Source: Polytrichum commune
Lineage: Eukaryota; Streptophyta; Polytrichopsida; Polytrichales; Polytrichaceae
Length of the DNA: 64,000 nt
Assembly: GCA_950295325.1 (NCBI GenBank)
Contig: OX485807.1
Coordinates: 9,575,001 to 9,639,000 of the forward strand
Direction of reading: 5' to 3'
Shown here: positions 1-12,237 of the stretch, piece after piece
Numbering within the stretch: the stretch's first letter is position 1
Layout of the letters: each line of letters begins with the position of its first letter
Notes under the pieces: model-generated
The model's database searches: none
Told to the model about the DNA's origin: nothing
What the model saw: only the letters and a program-made list of their open reading frames with translations
Translations under genes and position numbers: made by a program

Positions 1-760
1 TACCGGATAATTTGGGAAGGGAATGCAGTCTCTAATCTATGCAGGTTCAGCAAGTTGCTGATTGCTCTCTTGTGATTAGTTGCTCGCATTCCAATGACAG
101 CGATTGGTGCATGGTAATGCCATTCAAATAGCTCACAATAAGTGGTATCAATGTTCTTAAGTTCTACCGATTGATTTGGGAAGGAGAATGCAGTCTCAAA
201 TTTATGCAGGTTCAACAAATTACTAATGACGTTCTTATCATGCACTGCAACAATTGCTTGACAATGTAGGCTGGCTTGCATTACAATGGCAGCAATCGGT
301 GTTGGCGTTTGGCACATGCTAATTCCACTCAAGTGGCTCACAATGAGTAGTATCATTATTCTTTAGTTCCACCGGATGATTTGGGAAAGCGGATTCCAGC
401 ATTGGTGCATGCTAATGCCACTCAATGACTCGCAGGAAGTGGTATCAATTTTCTGAGTTCTACCGGATAGTTTGGGAGGGAGCATCCAGTCTCCAATCTG
501 TGCAGGCTTAACAAATTGCTAATGACGTTCTTGTGATGCATTGCAACAATTGCTTGACGACGGAGGCTGGATTGCATTGCAATGGCAACAATCGGCGTCA
601 AATGGCTGACAGTAAGTGCTAACAAAATTGATTTGGCAAGAAGAGTCCAATCTCAATTTTATGGAGGTATAACAAATTGTTAAATGCGCTCTGGTGATGC
701 ATCCTACAACAATGGAGGAGACTTACAGTCCAATGGCAGCAATCAGTATTTGCCTTCCAT
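1..760. repeat. Imperfect tandem array inside the LRR pseudogene
   Basis: A motif close to taccggat-n-atttgggaag recurs near 1, 165, 369, 461 and 623. Each copy sits with the same companions: a cagtctc...tgcaggtt segment, a tgctaatgacgttc segment and a gcaatggcagcaatcgg segment. Spacing is irregular (about 93 to 204 bp), so the array has been shortened by deletions. The repeated piece corresponds on the minus strand to the CC.W end of the LRR cap plus the first leucine-rich repeat. A piece of coding sequence has therefore been amplified, probably by unequal exchange. Confidence 0.6.
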
Positions 761-925
761 GTGGCAAGTGCTTCGTTGGGTCCAGCGAAGCCTTCTTGAA
801 TGTTAAGAGCGTCGTTGCATCCTTTGCATAGGATGATGCTGCCTGACTGCCACCCACAGCCCGCAGAGCATTACCAGCAGTAGCAGTGCCCAGCACCCTG
901 GCTGGGCCACTCTTGATGATCTCAT
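1..925 (-). pseudogene. Decayed N-terminal part of an LRR receptor-like gene
   Basis: Read on the minus strand, a start codon at 925 opens a signal-peptide-like stretch containing ALLLLVMLCGLWVAV. A shift of frame then gives DATTLLTFKKASL (783-821), and another gives EALATWKANTDCCHWT (727-774). Together these match the plant LRR N-terminal cap: the acidic residue plus LLxFK motif, then the W...CC.W motif that precedes the first repeat. LRR-like text follows further left, for example LLSLHRLETGCSLPN near 480-530. At least two frameshifts and several stops break the frame, so this is a pseudogene of a receptor-like protein or kinase. The rest, including any transmembrane and kinase parts, lies beyond the left edge. 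The family assignment is inferred from the cap motif. Which subfamily it belongs to cannot be told. Confidence 0.6.
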
Positions 926-1880
926 GCTGCGGGCCCTCGCTGTGATGGTCTTGCCGAAACCCAATGTGGTATCAACTTGCACTGCCCAGTCGTGACATGC
1001 GTATTTTGGTTAGTACACGCAAATGTAAGTGAATTCAACAACACACGACCTAGGATGAAGCCACAAAATTAGAATCAATGGCAATGCACACAAACTTCAA
1101 GTCCTCCGCATCCGGTGTCCGAAAGTGAACTAGAATCAGAGACGCTCGCTTTTTTGAGTAACTTTATGAAAGAAGAGATGGGCAGCTTGAAGTAAAGTAA
1201 CGTATGTACAAGATTTGCAGTAGTAAAGATCGATAGGAGATGGCCAGCTGATGAGTCCGCTTGCATCCAAGGATTCTTGAGAGTCTCAATCTCACCTGTC
1301 AGCGCAGATCATGCGCATTCGTTTTGTAAAAGTGCCGTGCCCACAATGCACCATATTATGAAGATTCTTATCGTGACGAAAGGTTTCAGTAGTGCGGGAA
1401 TGAGGGCCGGAGGGCCGGATTACAGCATGGACTGAATAATATGTATTCCATAGAATACTGGGATCCCTTAGAACATTGTTATGGATCTGAATAATATTAT
1501 GCATTTCGTTTCAGGTTTTCATATTTTATTTCTCATTGCTATTGGAATTGGATGCTCAGGCACTTACCAGAGTTTTGAAAATGACCCACATGATAAATAA
1601 AAGACAAAACATGGAAACTCTTAGGGAATGTGGCTTGCATTGCAAGAAGCTCTGTCCTAAAACAACATTTTTAAAAGTGATTATTTTTATTATTAAATTT
1701 TTTATATTAAATTGAAATTTTCATTAAGCTTCCATTGAGCTATCATTGAACTTTACGAAACCTTTCCATTGAGTTTTGACATGCATTACCCAAGCCCTGA
1801 TACCATTCAAAGGTAGTCTCCACAATGCCTTTATCCCATGATATGGGACAAAGTCCACAAAAGCACCTATTATCTAGGAA
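926..1880. other. No gene recognised
   Basis: This is the 5' side of the LRR pseudogene. The segment up to about 1020 is GC-richer and could be its old promoter or leader. Beyond that the sequence turns AT-rich. Short open frames exist on the minus strand at 1075-1266 and 1292-1504, but they show no recognisable domain. I see no RNA gene or terminal repeats here. Confidence 0.5.
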
Positions 1881-2475
1881 ATTGTAGTCTCGACACCGAG
1901 ATTTCAATTTCCAAAATTTTGGATGTTTATCTTTTCAATTTTTTCATAATGTGTTGAATCCACCGACCCAAAAAATTGGGAAAAAAATGGTATCCAAAGT
2001 ATTAGAAACTATAATCCTGGCATCGAGACTACATTTCCCAGAGTTTTGGATATTTGGTTTCCAACTTCCTCGTATTGTATGGAACCCATTGACAAAGAAA
2101 TATGAAAACCTAAAATTCTTGAAATTGTACTCTTGACACTGAGATTGCATTAATTTTGGGTTTTTTACTATTAATATTTAATATATGTATATAATTTAAT
2201 TTAATATAATTATCATGTTGTGTTATGTGTTGAATCCATAGACGAAGAAATTTTAAGAAAAACGTGCTCAAAAGTGTAGAAAAGTAGTCTTGGCACCAAG
2301 ACTCCAATACCCATAACTTGAGGGTTTATTTATTTATTTATTATATATATAAAATTTTAAAAATATTTTTACAAAGTTTATTAAACCCATAGATGAGAAC
2401 TAAAAAAAAATAGTATCCAAAACTCTTGAAATTGTAGTCTTAGCATTGAGACTATAATTTCAAGAATTTTGGTCC
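1881..2475. repeat. Degenerate tandem repeat array, five units
   Basis: Five diverged units start near 1881, 2011, 2121, 2281 and 2431. Each carries a version of 'attgtagtctcgacaccgag' followed by text like 'atttccaaaattttggat'. The core is itself a short dyad (GTCTCgacacCGAGAC in the ideal form), so each unit could form a small hairpin. Unit length varies from about 110 to 160 bp and AT-rich filler separates units. Short open frames on both strands across it are by-products of the repeat. Confidence 0.6.
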
Positions 2476-5400
2476 ATGGTTCCCCCTACATTGTTGTCTA
2501 TGTGTGACATGACGTAGCAATGCTAACAGGAAGGGAACACCTTGGGTGAAATGCATGGGGAATCAATAAAAATTGGAACTTCAAAAAGGTGTCGACAAGG
2601 TTTTTAATGCAGATTTCGGAAGACTTAAAAACAAAAATACAACTACCTTTTTGATCCCACCAACTTTTCATGTTGCTTTATTAGCTAGTTAGATTAGGGG
2701 TTTAGATCTTAATTTAGCTTAGATTATAACCTTTATCACCTCTTGGCATTCGTTTTTTCTTAGCAACCGACAAAATGGTTTCTTACTAGTGAAAGTAACT
2801 ACCCAAATATATTGAAAATAATTGAAGGAAAACTCAAGGTAGCACCACCTTTGACCCTCCATATGGACAAGACCCTCTAGTTTGTAAAAACCTAGATACC
2901 AAATGCAATCCTTAACAAGAAAGAATAGGGTTGTCATTGAGGACTATTACCATATGACACAAAATTGACAGTAGATGTATTGGTTTCATCCAATTCATGT
3001 TTTCATCCATTGTCTCCAAACCTTTAGGGCCCCCTTTTGTATTACAGTCACCCACCTTACTTCAAATGCTTAATATCTTTTTTTTAAATGCAGACACTAG
3101 AGAAAAATAATATTGTCGGGGTATGAGCATGGGCATATGCTTGCAATGGTGTATGGGATTTGGATTGACTCAAGATTCTAATTCGTATGCACAGGTGTGA
3201 TGGGGCGGGACCAAGATAGGGTTGCTGGCTTGGATACCAATTTAAGTCTATGAGTGAAACATGCTAGGACAACATGAGTCCAAGCTAGTCGACTACATTA
3301 AATGTGCTTGTTATTTAAATGTGTGTATGGGTGCCATAATTTGTATTTTTTGTTTAGGATTTAGGGTTTACTGATCATGTTTTTGTTGAACCCTAAATAA
3401 TCATGATCACTAGACAATTTTTGTGTGTGTTCTATAGTTGCATCCAATACTTCAATTCATGTCATTTGTTCATGTATCTTCCTTGCACAATGAGTCTCCT
3501 CAAATCGTTTGTCCAACTCCCATGAGTATTAGAAGGAAATATTAGAACATGTTTGATAATTGGAATGTGTTGGCGTTTATTTTGAAATTGTGCATCTACC
3601 TACCATATTTTAATCTCAACCCTAAACCTTCATTCCATGTTTGCGGTGGTTGATCTCCAAAGTAGATCCCTAGGATTTTTGTATTAATTAATTAATTGAT
3701 TGATTAAATCATTTCTCTCCTTGGACATGGAATTAAGTTCATGTTAGTTTTGTTTCTTACACTTGAAATTTGTAAATGTTTTAGAATTTATGAGAAAATT
3801 TATTATAGTTATCATTCAATGATTTTTTTAAAAAGAAAAATTCCCGTTAATGGTATTTTGGAAATTTGGAAATTTTGGTAAGTTCATAAATAAGCAAGCG
3901 GTATTTGCCACTGTGGACGTTTGTGCTTCAAGTGTTGTTCTTTTGTGTTCACCATGTAGCCATTACGTAGGTGATTGTACATCAAAAGACCATGGACATG
4001 GTGCATGCATACATTTGCAATCATAATGAAGATATTAAAGTGGGCATGTGGCAACAATTTAGTCTAGAATTGGCCAAAAAATCTAGTCTTATCTAAATAC
4101 TAGTCCACTTTTGCTCTTATTTATTTATTTTGGCTCCATTTCAAGAAGACATCATTTAAAGAAGAACAAGGTTACTTAATGTGACTGACTTTCCCACTAA
4201 ATTATGGAAGTCAATATTTTTGGCCAATCACATCAACTACCATGTTTTGTGGGGGTTAACCCTTGGCTATAGGGCTTATGGGGTTGGGACAAGGTTGCTC
4301 ATAGAGACGTTTAAAAGGACACTTGAGATTTGGAGGCCATTTCAATCCTACAGAATCCAAATCCATATAATTTTTTATATTTATTTTTACAATAATTTCT
4401 TCTCTACAAGCCATTCAAATCAAATCTTTTTAGGGGATAGAATATCCACCTTCACTAGGTCCCACTGTGTAAATTTTATAACAAATCACCTTGGCAACCC
4501 AGTTTTCAAAACATTTCTTTTCTTTTCAATATTGATGAAACTATATCCTCTCCAAGCCTTTGAAATGAAACCCTCTAGGGGGATACTGTGCACCTTCACC
4601 TAGGTCACACTACGTCAATTTTGAATCAAACATATATTGAACAATTTTCAAAATTTTCTTTCAATATTGGAAAATTGTTCCTCTATATTTCTAGGAAGGT
4701 GTTCCCCCAAGGGGAATAAACTGAGTTTTATGTGTATTTGGACAGATTACTTGTCCAAAAATGATACGGGATGTACAATTGTGCAGATAAAAACATCGAA
4801 CAATAAAATCAAAAGCAATACCACAACAACCATGACTATGAATGTTTGTATTCCATGTTCACCAACCACCATAATTGTGTAGTTTTGCGATTTGGTGTAC
4901 GTCATATGGGTGGTTTGAATTGTCCAAAATTCATGCATAAAATCCAAATATACTTATATCCTAGTTAACTCAGACGCATGCTACTTGAGAAAATAGTCGC
5001 TTAGTAGTAAGCCTTGGTGTATCTTTAAAACTCTATACTAAATTGGCACTCCCAAAATAGTTTTGAACATCAATATAGTTAGAATATGGGAAATCCAAAT
5101 TTTTTAGTGAATCCTTATAAAAACTTGGTTATACAGGTCTAGAAATCCTTTAAGATATTCCCCTACCTTTGTGGGTAGGTCCCAAAAACTTGATGAAAGG
5201 AGTGTGCTCATGCTTGTGTTCATACTCATGTTCCCACCCATGTCCTAGTTTCTCTCGTTTAAGTTCAAGACATCCATAGTCAACTAGGTCCATGTATTAA
5301 CTCACTAGGGTCGTGTAATGCCGACATGGATGAGATCTAAGTTTATTAGGCGAATGGAGTTAAGGTTTATGTGATGGCTTGTGATTGATTACCCTCATTA

Positions 5401-8367
5401 GAGTTTTGACAACATTTGTAGCCAAGCATTTGCATTCAGATGAGTCAACTTATGGGTCAACCTATAGATCAACTATGTATTACCCTAACTTTACTGCTTT
5501 GAAATTTGTAGCAATTTCCATATTCATGAAATAATTAATTAATTTTTCGCATTCATCTTAGAATATAGTTCTCTTTGCAAGAAAATAAAGACGTTGCTAT
5601 TCCTCCTCCTAAACAGATGCAAACTCTCTTATTTTATCGGTTACAGATGCCTCAACATAAGATCCCTCAGCACCACCTGTTACAACTCCAGGAATATGTA
5701 TGTACTTGAACATAGTATGTAATAGACTGCTGAATTTCTACTGTTATGGGGACACCAAGGATGCACATTCACTGTTTTCCAAGGCTTTCCAGACAAATTA
5801 TTCAAAATAGAAGTACATGAAAGGGGTATGAAAGGCACTGAAATGCTTTTGAGAGGGGGACTTGTGCTTCACAGTAGGTCAATGGACGAGGAGAACCGAC
5901 TGCTAGTTACAGATGAACCGGTTGAATCTAAGAAGTAACTGGTTCGAATTGAAGACTTCAGGAAAGTTACCCATCCATCTAGAAGAATTTACAAAACAAT
6001 CCTGAGTTTATGAAGGGAAATTGAAAGATGTGAACATGTTGAGCTTGGAAACACTAGGTTAGATGGCCGACTGTGCTCAAAGATCTCCCCAGACATTGCT
6101 GCAGGCCAACTGTTTTACCAAGGGATTACAGACAGAGTGTTCCAATAAGGATGTATGTAAAGCACTGCTTTTATTTTGAGATGGGGACTTCAGTCTGCAT
6201 CCATTTATGACCACAGTTTTGCCACAGTAATCCAGAAAGAGAGCTGAGATATTTAATATCTGAAAGGAACTGACAGTTTCCAATGGTTTTCGTGGCATAC
6301 TGTATTCAGTGAACAAGGGTGCTTAACCAAGTGTTCAATATACATATGAAGCACCTTTGTTCTCATGATATGATCTAGTTTTAAATCAAGACGGATTTGT
6401 GGCATGCCTGTTGGGAGGTCCGGAGAAGAATCTGCCATCTCGGAGGCTCGTGGAGGATCCGCTTAGAATTGTAAGATTGAGCATGACCCTCTGTTGAGCA
6501 TGGAAGATATGGGCTCCGAATATGTCTGGACCAGAAATCATGCCGCTCTGATTCATGTCCAACGTGCAGTTCTCTTCTTGTACTTGACCTAGGTCAACTT
6601 CATGATAATGATACTGTAATGATCGATCATAACTCATCTGTCTGATTCTGTACAATCAAAGTTCATCGCGTTACATATCTGGGTACAGCTCTCAAACATC
6701 GCTTCGGAGTATTGTTTACGTTTGATCTACCGCTGCTACTACACAAGCTGATAAGCTTAGGTTTGAGCTATGCTGGGCACCAGATTTTTGTGAATGGGTA
6801 ACAGTGCTCGAGACTTTATGGGCCTTCATGTGGTCAGTCTTCTTAATTGGAATACTATTATTGGAGTGGTATATGCCAGTCTGTAGTAAAGAACATATAC
6901 TTAAAAAGAAAGAAAGACACATGTTATAGTGAGACAGGACAGCATGCGCAAGGTATATTAACCATCCTAGGTTGAATGGTCAACACGCAATCGGGAGGGC
7001 CTTTTGTGATTACTTAAAAGTAAAAAATGAATCTTCACTATGACTTATAAATTTGGCGTCTCAACTCTAATTCTGGAACTTATGCTGATATTCTTCCTCA
7101 TCTGCGATTGCTAACTGAGTGAGACAATTCTCAAGCTGATCCAATGATCAGATGTGTCTCTAAAGTTGACAGTGCCCACAGTAGGGCCACATACCTTACA
7201 TGCTTCAGGGAGAATGTTCGTAGAGCTTTTTATCACAATGGCTGATGGACCTGTGCATCATTGAATAGATTCCAAGGACTCGCTGGAGCATTGGCTAAAG
7301 CAGGATCGCTGTAGATGATATCTTCGTAGCTTAGAAAAATTTGCATTGTTCGATATTCAACGTGTGCAAGCACATTGTGTGCTCTCAGGGTGTGTGCTGC
7401 TCTGCAGCTGCAAGCGCAGATTGGAAACAATCCATGTCAGCTACCAACTCTGGCCATAGATATCTACATGGCCTCTGAAAACGCTGGTTCATCAGTATGC
7501 AAGGCCAGGGACTGTATGTCATGGACTCGTCAGTGGACTCCGACACTAGAAAATGCTAAGAATGACCTCCAAATGTAACTGAGTGGAACTAGCCTATTTT
7601 CATGTTCATGGAAGAAAATTAACACATAGTTTTACTATCTTCAACTGCAGCATGGGTTGGCTCTTCTGGAATGCGACACACACGAAGCCATCGGTCACCA
7701 GGCACATACTTCTATGTATTTCTTAAAAACCATAGAACTATGACTCTTCTGTGACCATTCTCAGACAGATCTCTGTGGACATTATAGGCTTCCAGGCATA
7801 TGAATCTCCTAACTTTCTCCTGGTAATTTAAAACCTAAGAACCACTCAACATAGAGTTGAATCACGAACCGATATTGTTGCAGAGACTATTGTTGACGCT
7901 CAAAGTAAACGCAATTTTCCCCTGTTCTGTTGCCAAAGCAAGCTTGATACGTAAGCTTGATAGAGTCGAATCCACACTGGTCTTGTGGTGGGCTACACAC
8001 TCCAGTTTGTGTATGTAAGGTGCCATCTAATGTAGCGATGCTTTATATCAAATTCACCGCCTGTGTTTCCTGTGAAATACAAACAATATTTGCTTGCAAT
8101 GCAGGTAAGAAGTGCAGAGAAGCTTTGATAACTGCAGAGAACCCAATCATCCACTTTCTACAATGTTTCCAGGCCTGAGGGACAAAATGCCATCATCAAG
8201 AAGGTACAATAAGATATTCCAACCTATCCGGCACATGTGAAATATACTATAAATACAACCTGTCCCGAGGATTCTCATATAAACCTGATTTGTCCAAATG
8301 TCCAAGTTCAACTCTTGATTATATTCATTATAAGGATAGACTAAAATCCTACAGCTTCCATAACTAC
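2476..8367. other. AT-rich spacer without recognisable genes
   Basis: No domain, tRNA or rRNA is visible. A small hairpin (ATTTAGGGTT at 3359-3368 with AACCCTAAAT at 3389-3398) lies in the left part. From about 5.6 to 8.2 kb the composition is less AT-rich. There are open frames on the minus strand at 6386-6655 (89 codons) and 6077-6316, and on the plus strand at 4181-4603 (140 codons, low-complexity aromatic-rich text in AT-rich DNA). None resembles a known family, and I treat them as chance frames or remnants. Confidence 0.5.
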
Positions 8368-8370
8368 TAA

Positions 8371-8880
8371 TGCCCCCTCCCCACTTGACATTAGCTAAGC
8401 TTAAAAGTGGGTTCTTAAAAATGAGCGTTCACACCATTGACATTATCTAGTGCCGAGCCTAGTTGACAAATGATGTGGCATGGCTTAAAAGTGGAGGTTT
8501 TAAGCTAAAACTACCGACCCTCCCATCGGTACCTAGACATGAGGCAAGAATGTAGGACCTCTAAAAGTGTTGCCTCCCGCTCTTGTGATTGGTTGCTTTT
8601 AGTCTTAGCTATGAGGGCACAAGGAGCTCCATTAACAAAAACCGATGGTAAGTATTAAGGCATTTGGGGATGGGACAAAAACTATCCAACATTCATTGGT
8701 TGGTAGATAAAACAATGAACATGTGTGAAAGCTACTTAACTAACACTACTTGGAAATCTCCGGAGCAAGTTCTTGTAGGTGCATTGGGATAGCCGGACGA
8801 GTCCGCTATAACCGAGGGAACTTTAACCGGGTTTTAGGGAAGTCTTTGGTCATTTGCTAATGTCAAGTGGGGAGGGGGCA
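8371..8880. mobile_element. Tourist-like (PIF/Harbinger-type) MITE
   Basis: A 25-bp perfect terminal inverted repeat begins TGCCCCCTCCCCACTTGACA at 8371-8395 and is mirrored at 8856-8880. The trinucleotide TAA flanks both sides (8368-8370 and 8881-8883), which is the target duplication expected of PIF/Harbinger elements. The 510-bp interior has no transposase and no long frame, so the element is non-autonomous. An internal dyad (ccatcggt near 8525 and accgatgg near 8641) adds secondary structure. The intact termini suggest a fairly recent insertion. The superfamily call rests only on target-site size and length, because the terminal bases are not the classic Tourist ones. Confidence 0.7.
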
Positions 8881-8883
8881 TAA

Positions 8884-10360
8884 GTTAATTAAAGCCAAAG
8901 AAGGAATCTAAAGTTCATGCACAGTTACCTGCTAACAATTCCTTCATAATTAGAATGTGTGTATGCTATGTTAATTCTCCTTGCAAGGAAAAAGCAGTTT
9001 CTATTGTTGAGGTAGCATTGCGTGTAGTTAGACTTGCAAACTAGAAATATCCAACATAAACATCGATTTTCCACTGTAGGTCATTTCCTTGCAAAGTACA
9101 AATAAGCATGAAACTTTAACTACCCACTCAACCTTGGTAATTGAACCACAATGTGTGAAATTATTGACTAAGAAGCCATAATCTGCACAATCTCAGTAAA
9201 CCTTCCTCCTTAAAGACTTCAAAAATATATAGGGAGACGCATTAAAGATGAATAAATTTATGTTCGATAGCATTGCCTCAGAGTTTCAGTCCATGAGAGT
9301 TAGTATTTTATTGGAAACCTATTGTGACTTGAAACTACTAAGAGATGTAGAGAAAAAGAGTTGTTTGGTATTATTTTACATTTATAATTTATAAATTATA
9401 ATTGCGGGGATCAAGTCTTTACTAGCATGAGGGCACCACTCCCAAAGTGACGCAAGTGCCATAAGATTTTAATCTATAAGCCACCTTATCTAGGTTTTTG
9501 CTTAGTGTACGACCAGCAAGGTTCTACCTATTTTTTTGTGATACGTTTTTCACTGTAAGATTAGTAACATGTGATCCCTTTCACCAGGAAATCTAAGGTT
9601 ATATGGCAATTACCATGAGGAGGTCAAACCATATCACTAAACTGTACATAAGCCCATGCAAATAAGTCCCATCAGGAAAAATTGACTTCTGACACTAAAA
9701 GTTGGGATCGGAAGAGCTCACAGTTGCAAGCGCATGGTTGTAGAAGGTTTAGTTTGTTCTCGCCTCCTTCAAATGTAATTGCCACACAAATGGATCACGG
9801 CTTCATGATAACCACCAAGGCAATTCAAGGTGGAATGATACCCATGCAAGGATAAAATGCAAAGACATTTTCAACATTGATTATACTTCTGCTCATATGG
9901 TCAATCCGTTTCTTATGTTGGTTAGATACTTAAGTTTTTTTGGAAGTTGGTCCCCTATGGTTTCCCATCGGTTGTTTTGCATACAATATCAATAATTTGT
10001 TTCCACTTATGGTGCATGCTTGAGGTAGTGCTTAAATTTGGTTAAAGAGCAACCTATTCCCGTTCATTGAGGACCAAACTCATTTTAGCACCTTTTGGCA
10101 TGCCAAATTGTGTTTGACCCCACACTATCTCTGACCATGCCTCGAAAACTTACCAAACATGGAAGGTATTGTATGCAAAACAACCAGCTCCCGACCAAAG
10201 TTCATGCTGAGATAGAGGATAATTAAAGTCAAGGCATAATAAGCAAACTGGATATCATCCTGCCGTGAATTTGCCTTGGCGGTATCACGAAGCCATGACC
10301 CTGAGTTAATGCAAACCCGAGGTTGTTAACCACAGTCCTGACTCCAATGCATACAACGTG
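8884..10360. other. Spacer, nothing recognised
   Basis: The sequence is AT-rich with stops in all frames. No terminal repeats, RNA genes or conserved motifs were seen. The right end grades into a GC-richer zone that leads to the exon-like island at 10373. Confidence 0.5.
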
Positions 10361-10372
10361 ATTCCTGCACAG

Positions 10373-10528
10373 AATGCCGACAGGAACCTCGATCTGGGGG
10401 TCAGGCCGGAGCCCACTTCGAAGTTTGACCGACAGTCGAAATTCAGGGTGGAGGTGGGCTCAACTGGAAAGTGCTCTTCCCAGGATTCGTGCTCTAGTCC
10501 GGGCAGCCCTGCATGCATACCTGAATAG
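10373..10528 (+). CDS. Isolated exon-like island, possible terminal exon
   Basis: A GC-rich patch stands out from its surroundings. On the plus strand an acceptor-like ttcctgcacag precedes a 51-codon frame that ends in TAG. It begins NADRNLDLGVRPEP and is rich in Ser, Cys and charged residues, with many G/C-ending codons. No donor follows, so it would be a last exon. The LDLGV text is loosely like the short leucine-rich motifs near the ends of some plant transcription factors, but that is not enough to name a family. The opposite strand is also open here (10306-10536), so the strand is uncertain. No upstream exons were found nearby. It could be a captured gene fragment. Confidence 0.25.
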   Translation, partial: NADRNLDLGVRPEPTSKFDRQSKFRVEVGSTGKCSSQDSCSSPGSPACIPE

Positions 10529-11201
10529 CAGTTCATGCCATGCTCATCAGTTTCTAGTACTGCACAGGCTTCTTAGTAAACATAATTTAAGCGTAGAATG
10601 AATGATTTGAATCGTAGAGTCTATGACCAATAAGTGTACAATAAGTGAACTGTAAGTCCTAAAAATCTGAAGATGGTGGTAGGAAAAGTGCACCCAGCTT
10701 CTGGTCATACATAAACTTAAAATACTTGCAACAATAGAAGGGGGAGGGACAGAGTTCATTCTATCGAGATGTTTTCTTTGTTCCATTGCGTACACGAAAT
10801 TTCTAATATATGTTCCTCTTATGATACACTGCAACTGGTCAGATTGACCCTGCAGTTAAATTATCGTCCAAGCACAGATCCCTAATTCTGTTTCATAACA
10901 AGTGTTACTTTACCCTCAAACCCAAAGTAATATACGACCTGCAAAGCTTGCGGAGTACTAGAAGAATAACATGGATGCATTGAAGTTAATTGCAGCAGTA
11001 CAGGATTTGGAAAGCAACAACCGGAGGCATGGAGTAAGCTTGTACAGCTCCCTCAATACCTCTACAGCGATTGGTGCGGAGACTTTTTGAACTCCTTCCT
11101 CGATCAGTTATCTGCAGCATGTAGAGATAAATGGGACTCTCTAAGATGGATAACAAAATCAACTTAATCTTTTCCAAATTTCCTGGACTCAAACTACGTC
11201 A

Positions 11202-11227
11202 ATATATATATATATATATATATATAT
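11202..11227. repeat. (AT)n microsatellite
   Basis: Uninterrupted alternating AT for 13 units. A similar but shorter TA run lies near 20781-20796. Confidence 0.95.
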
Positions 11228-11358
11228 GGCTATCAACTTCTCATTGGATAGGGCAATGTACACTGGTTGGTATCCTTAAGATGTGGATACTGTTTCGAAC
11301 CACTGTAATCCATTCCCAGTAACTTTTGGTTGAGTAACCATATCTAACGCAAAATAAC

Positions 11359-11552
11359 TACACTAAACATCTGATTTAGTGTGGCCCACACTATTTGTCA
11401 TCAACCCACATCGACCCACAGTTACTGTCTTGCAATCACTGGGTGGCAACTAGAGACGATGTCATGTCACACTTGGTGCTACATGACAAGTCACGAAGAC
11501 CACTCTAATGAGCATGGCACACCAATTTTAATTTGATGCCACACTGAATCAG
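11359..11552. repeat. Short nested inverted repeat, MITE remnant candidate
   Basis: CTGATTTAGTGTGGC at 11371-11385 pairs with GCCACACTGAATCAG at 11538-11552, with one mismatch. Local dyads also exist at each end: ACACTAAA with TTTAGTGT around the left arm, and GCCACACT with AGTGTGGC around the right arm. No clear target duplication was found. This looks like a worn small foldback element. Confidence 0.4.
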
Positions 11553-12237
11553 TGTGGCAGCATTGGCAGTTCTTAACTGATAACAGATTATTATCGTATA
11601 CTGGAAACAACTTGAATTCTAGGATACTTTGAGAGGATGAATTAAAGCGGCAGAGACATTTCTACGAGAGTGAGAAATTAATTTGTCTCCTACTGCCGGC
11701 TCAATTCCCTATAATTTTGTATTTAGGACATGAGTATCACCTTGATTAGCAGTAACGGCCTGAGGGTACGTTTATTGTCATGTTTCATCAAAAGTTCTCT
11801 ACTGAAAGAAGTCAGGATAGAGAGATGCCCAAAAATGGGGAAAAAGTTAGTTGTTATACAGCAATGAGCAACTATGATACTAACGCTCTCTGATAATTTC
11901 CACCAAATGTGAAGCAGCTCAGTTATTTAGATTACATCTGTTTTGGGCTTGCATCTAGAGTACAACTCCGCGAGATGCATGATCATTCTGACTGTATTCG
12001 TAAAGAGAGCACTCCGAGTGCATTCGTCAATAAACTATGGTGCCGAGCCTTCTTTTGTTAAGACGGTAAACAGACGTCAAGGTACAGTGAATTTACATAC
12101 ATATAGAGTAAAATTATGGTTTATAGAAGGCATGCACGAAAGGAACATAAAAAGAGAAGAAAAGATTTACATAAACATAAAGATAGGACCAAAGAAGAAT
12201 GTATAAAACGTCCTAGTATCGGTGATAAGGTTACCCG

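Larger units (their letters stand above)
10529..12237. other. Spacer to the left of copy A
   Basis: Apart from the AT microsatellite and the small inverted repeat, I see no supported feature. Short frames on both strands (for example 11943-12206 on the plus strand) lack recognisable domains. Confidence 0.4.

Noticed and set aside
1248-1285. Hammerhead-ribozyme-like text (CTGATGAGTCC followed by a short stem)
   Set aside because: The stem II partner is weak and the required GAAA core after it is replaced by TCTT, so the catalytic core is absent.
3359-3398. Telomere-like TTAGGGTT/AACCCTAA pair
   Set aside because: Single units only, without tandem repetition; a small hairpin, not interstitial telomere.
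8795-8825. Second hammerhead-like string (GGACGAGTCC) inside the MITE
   Set aside because: It lacks the CTGANGA and GAAAC core sequences; it is just a short dyad.
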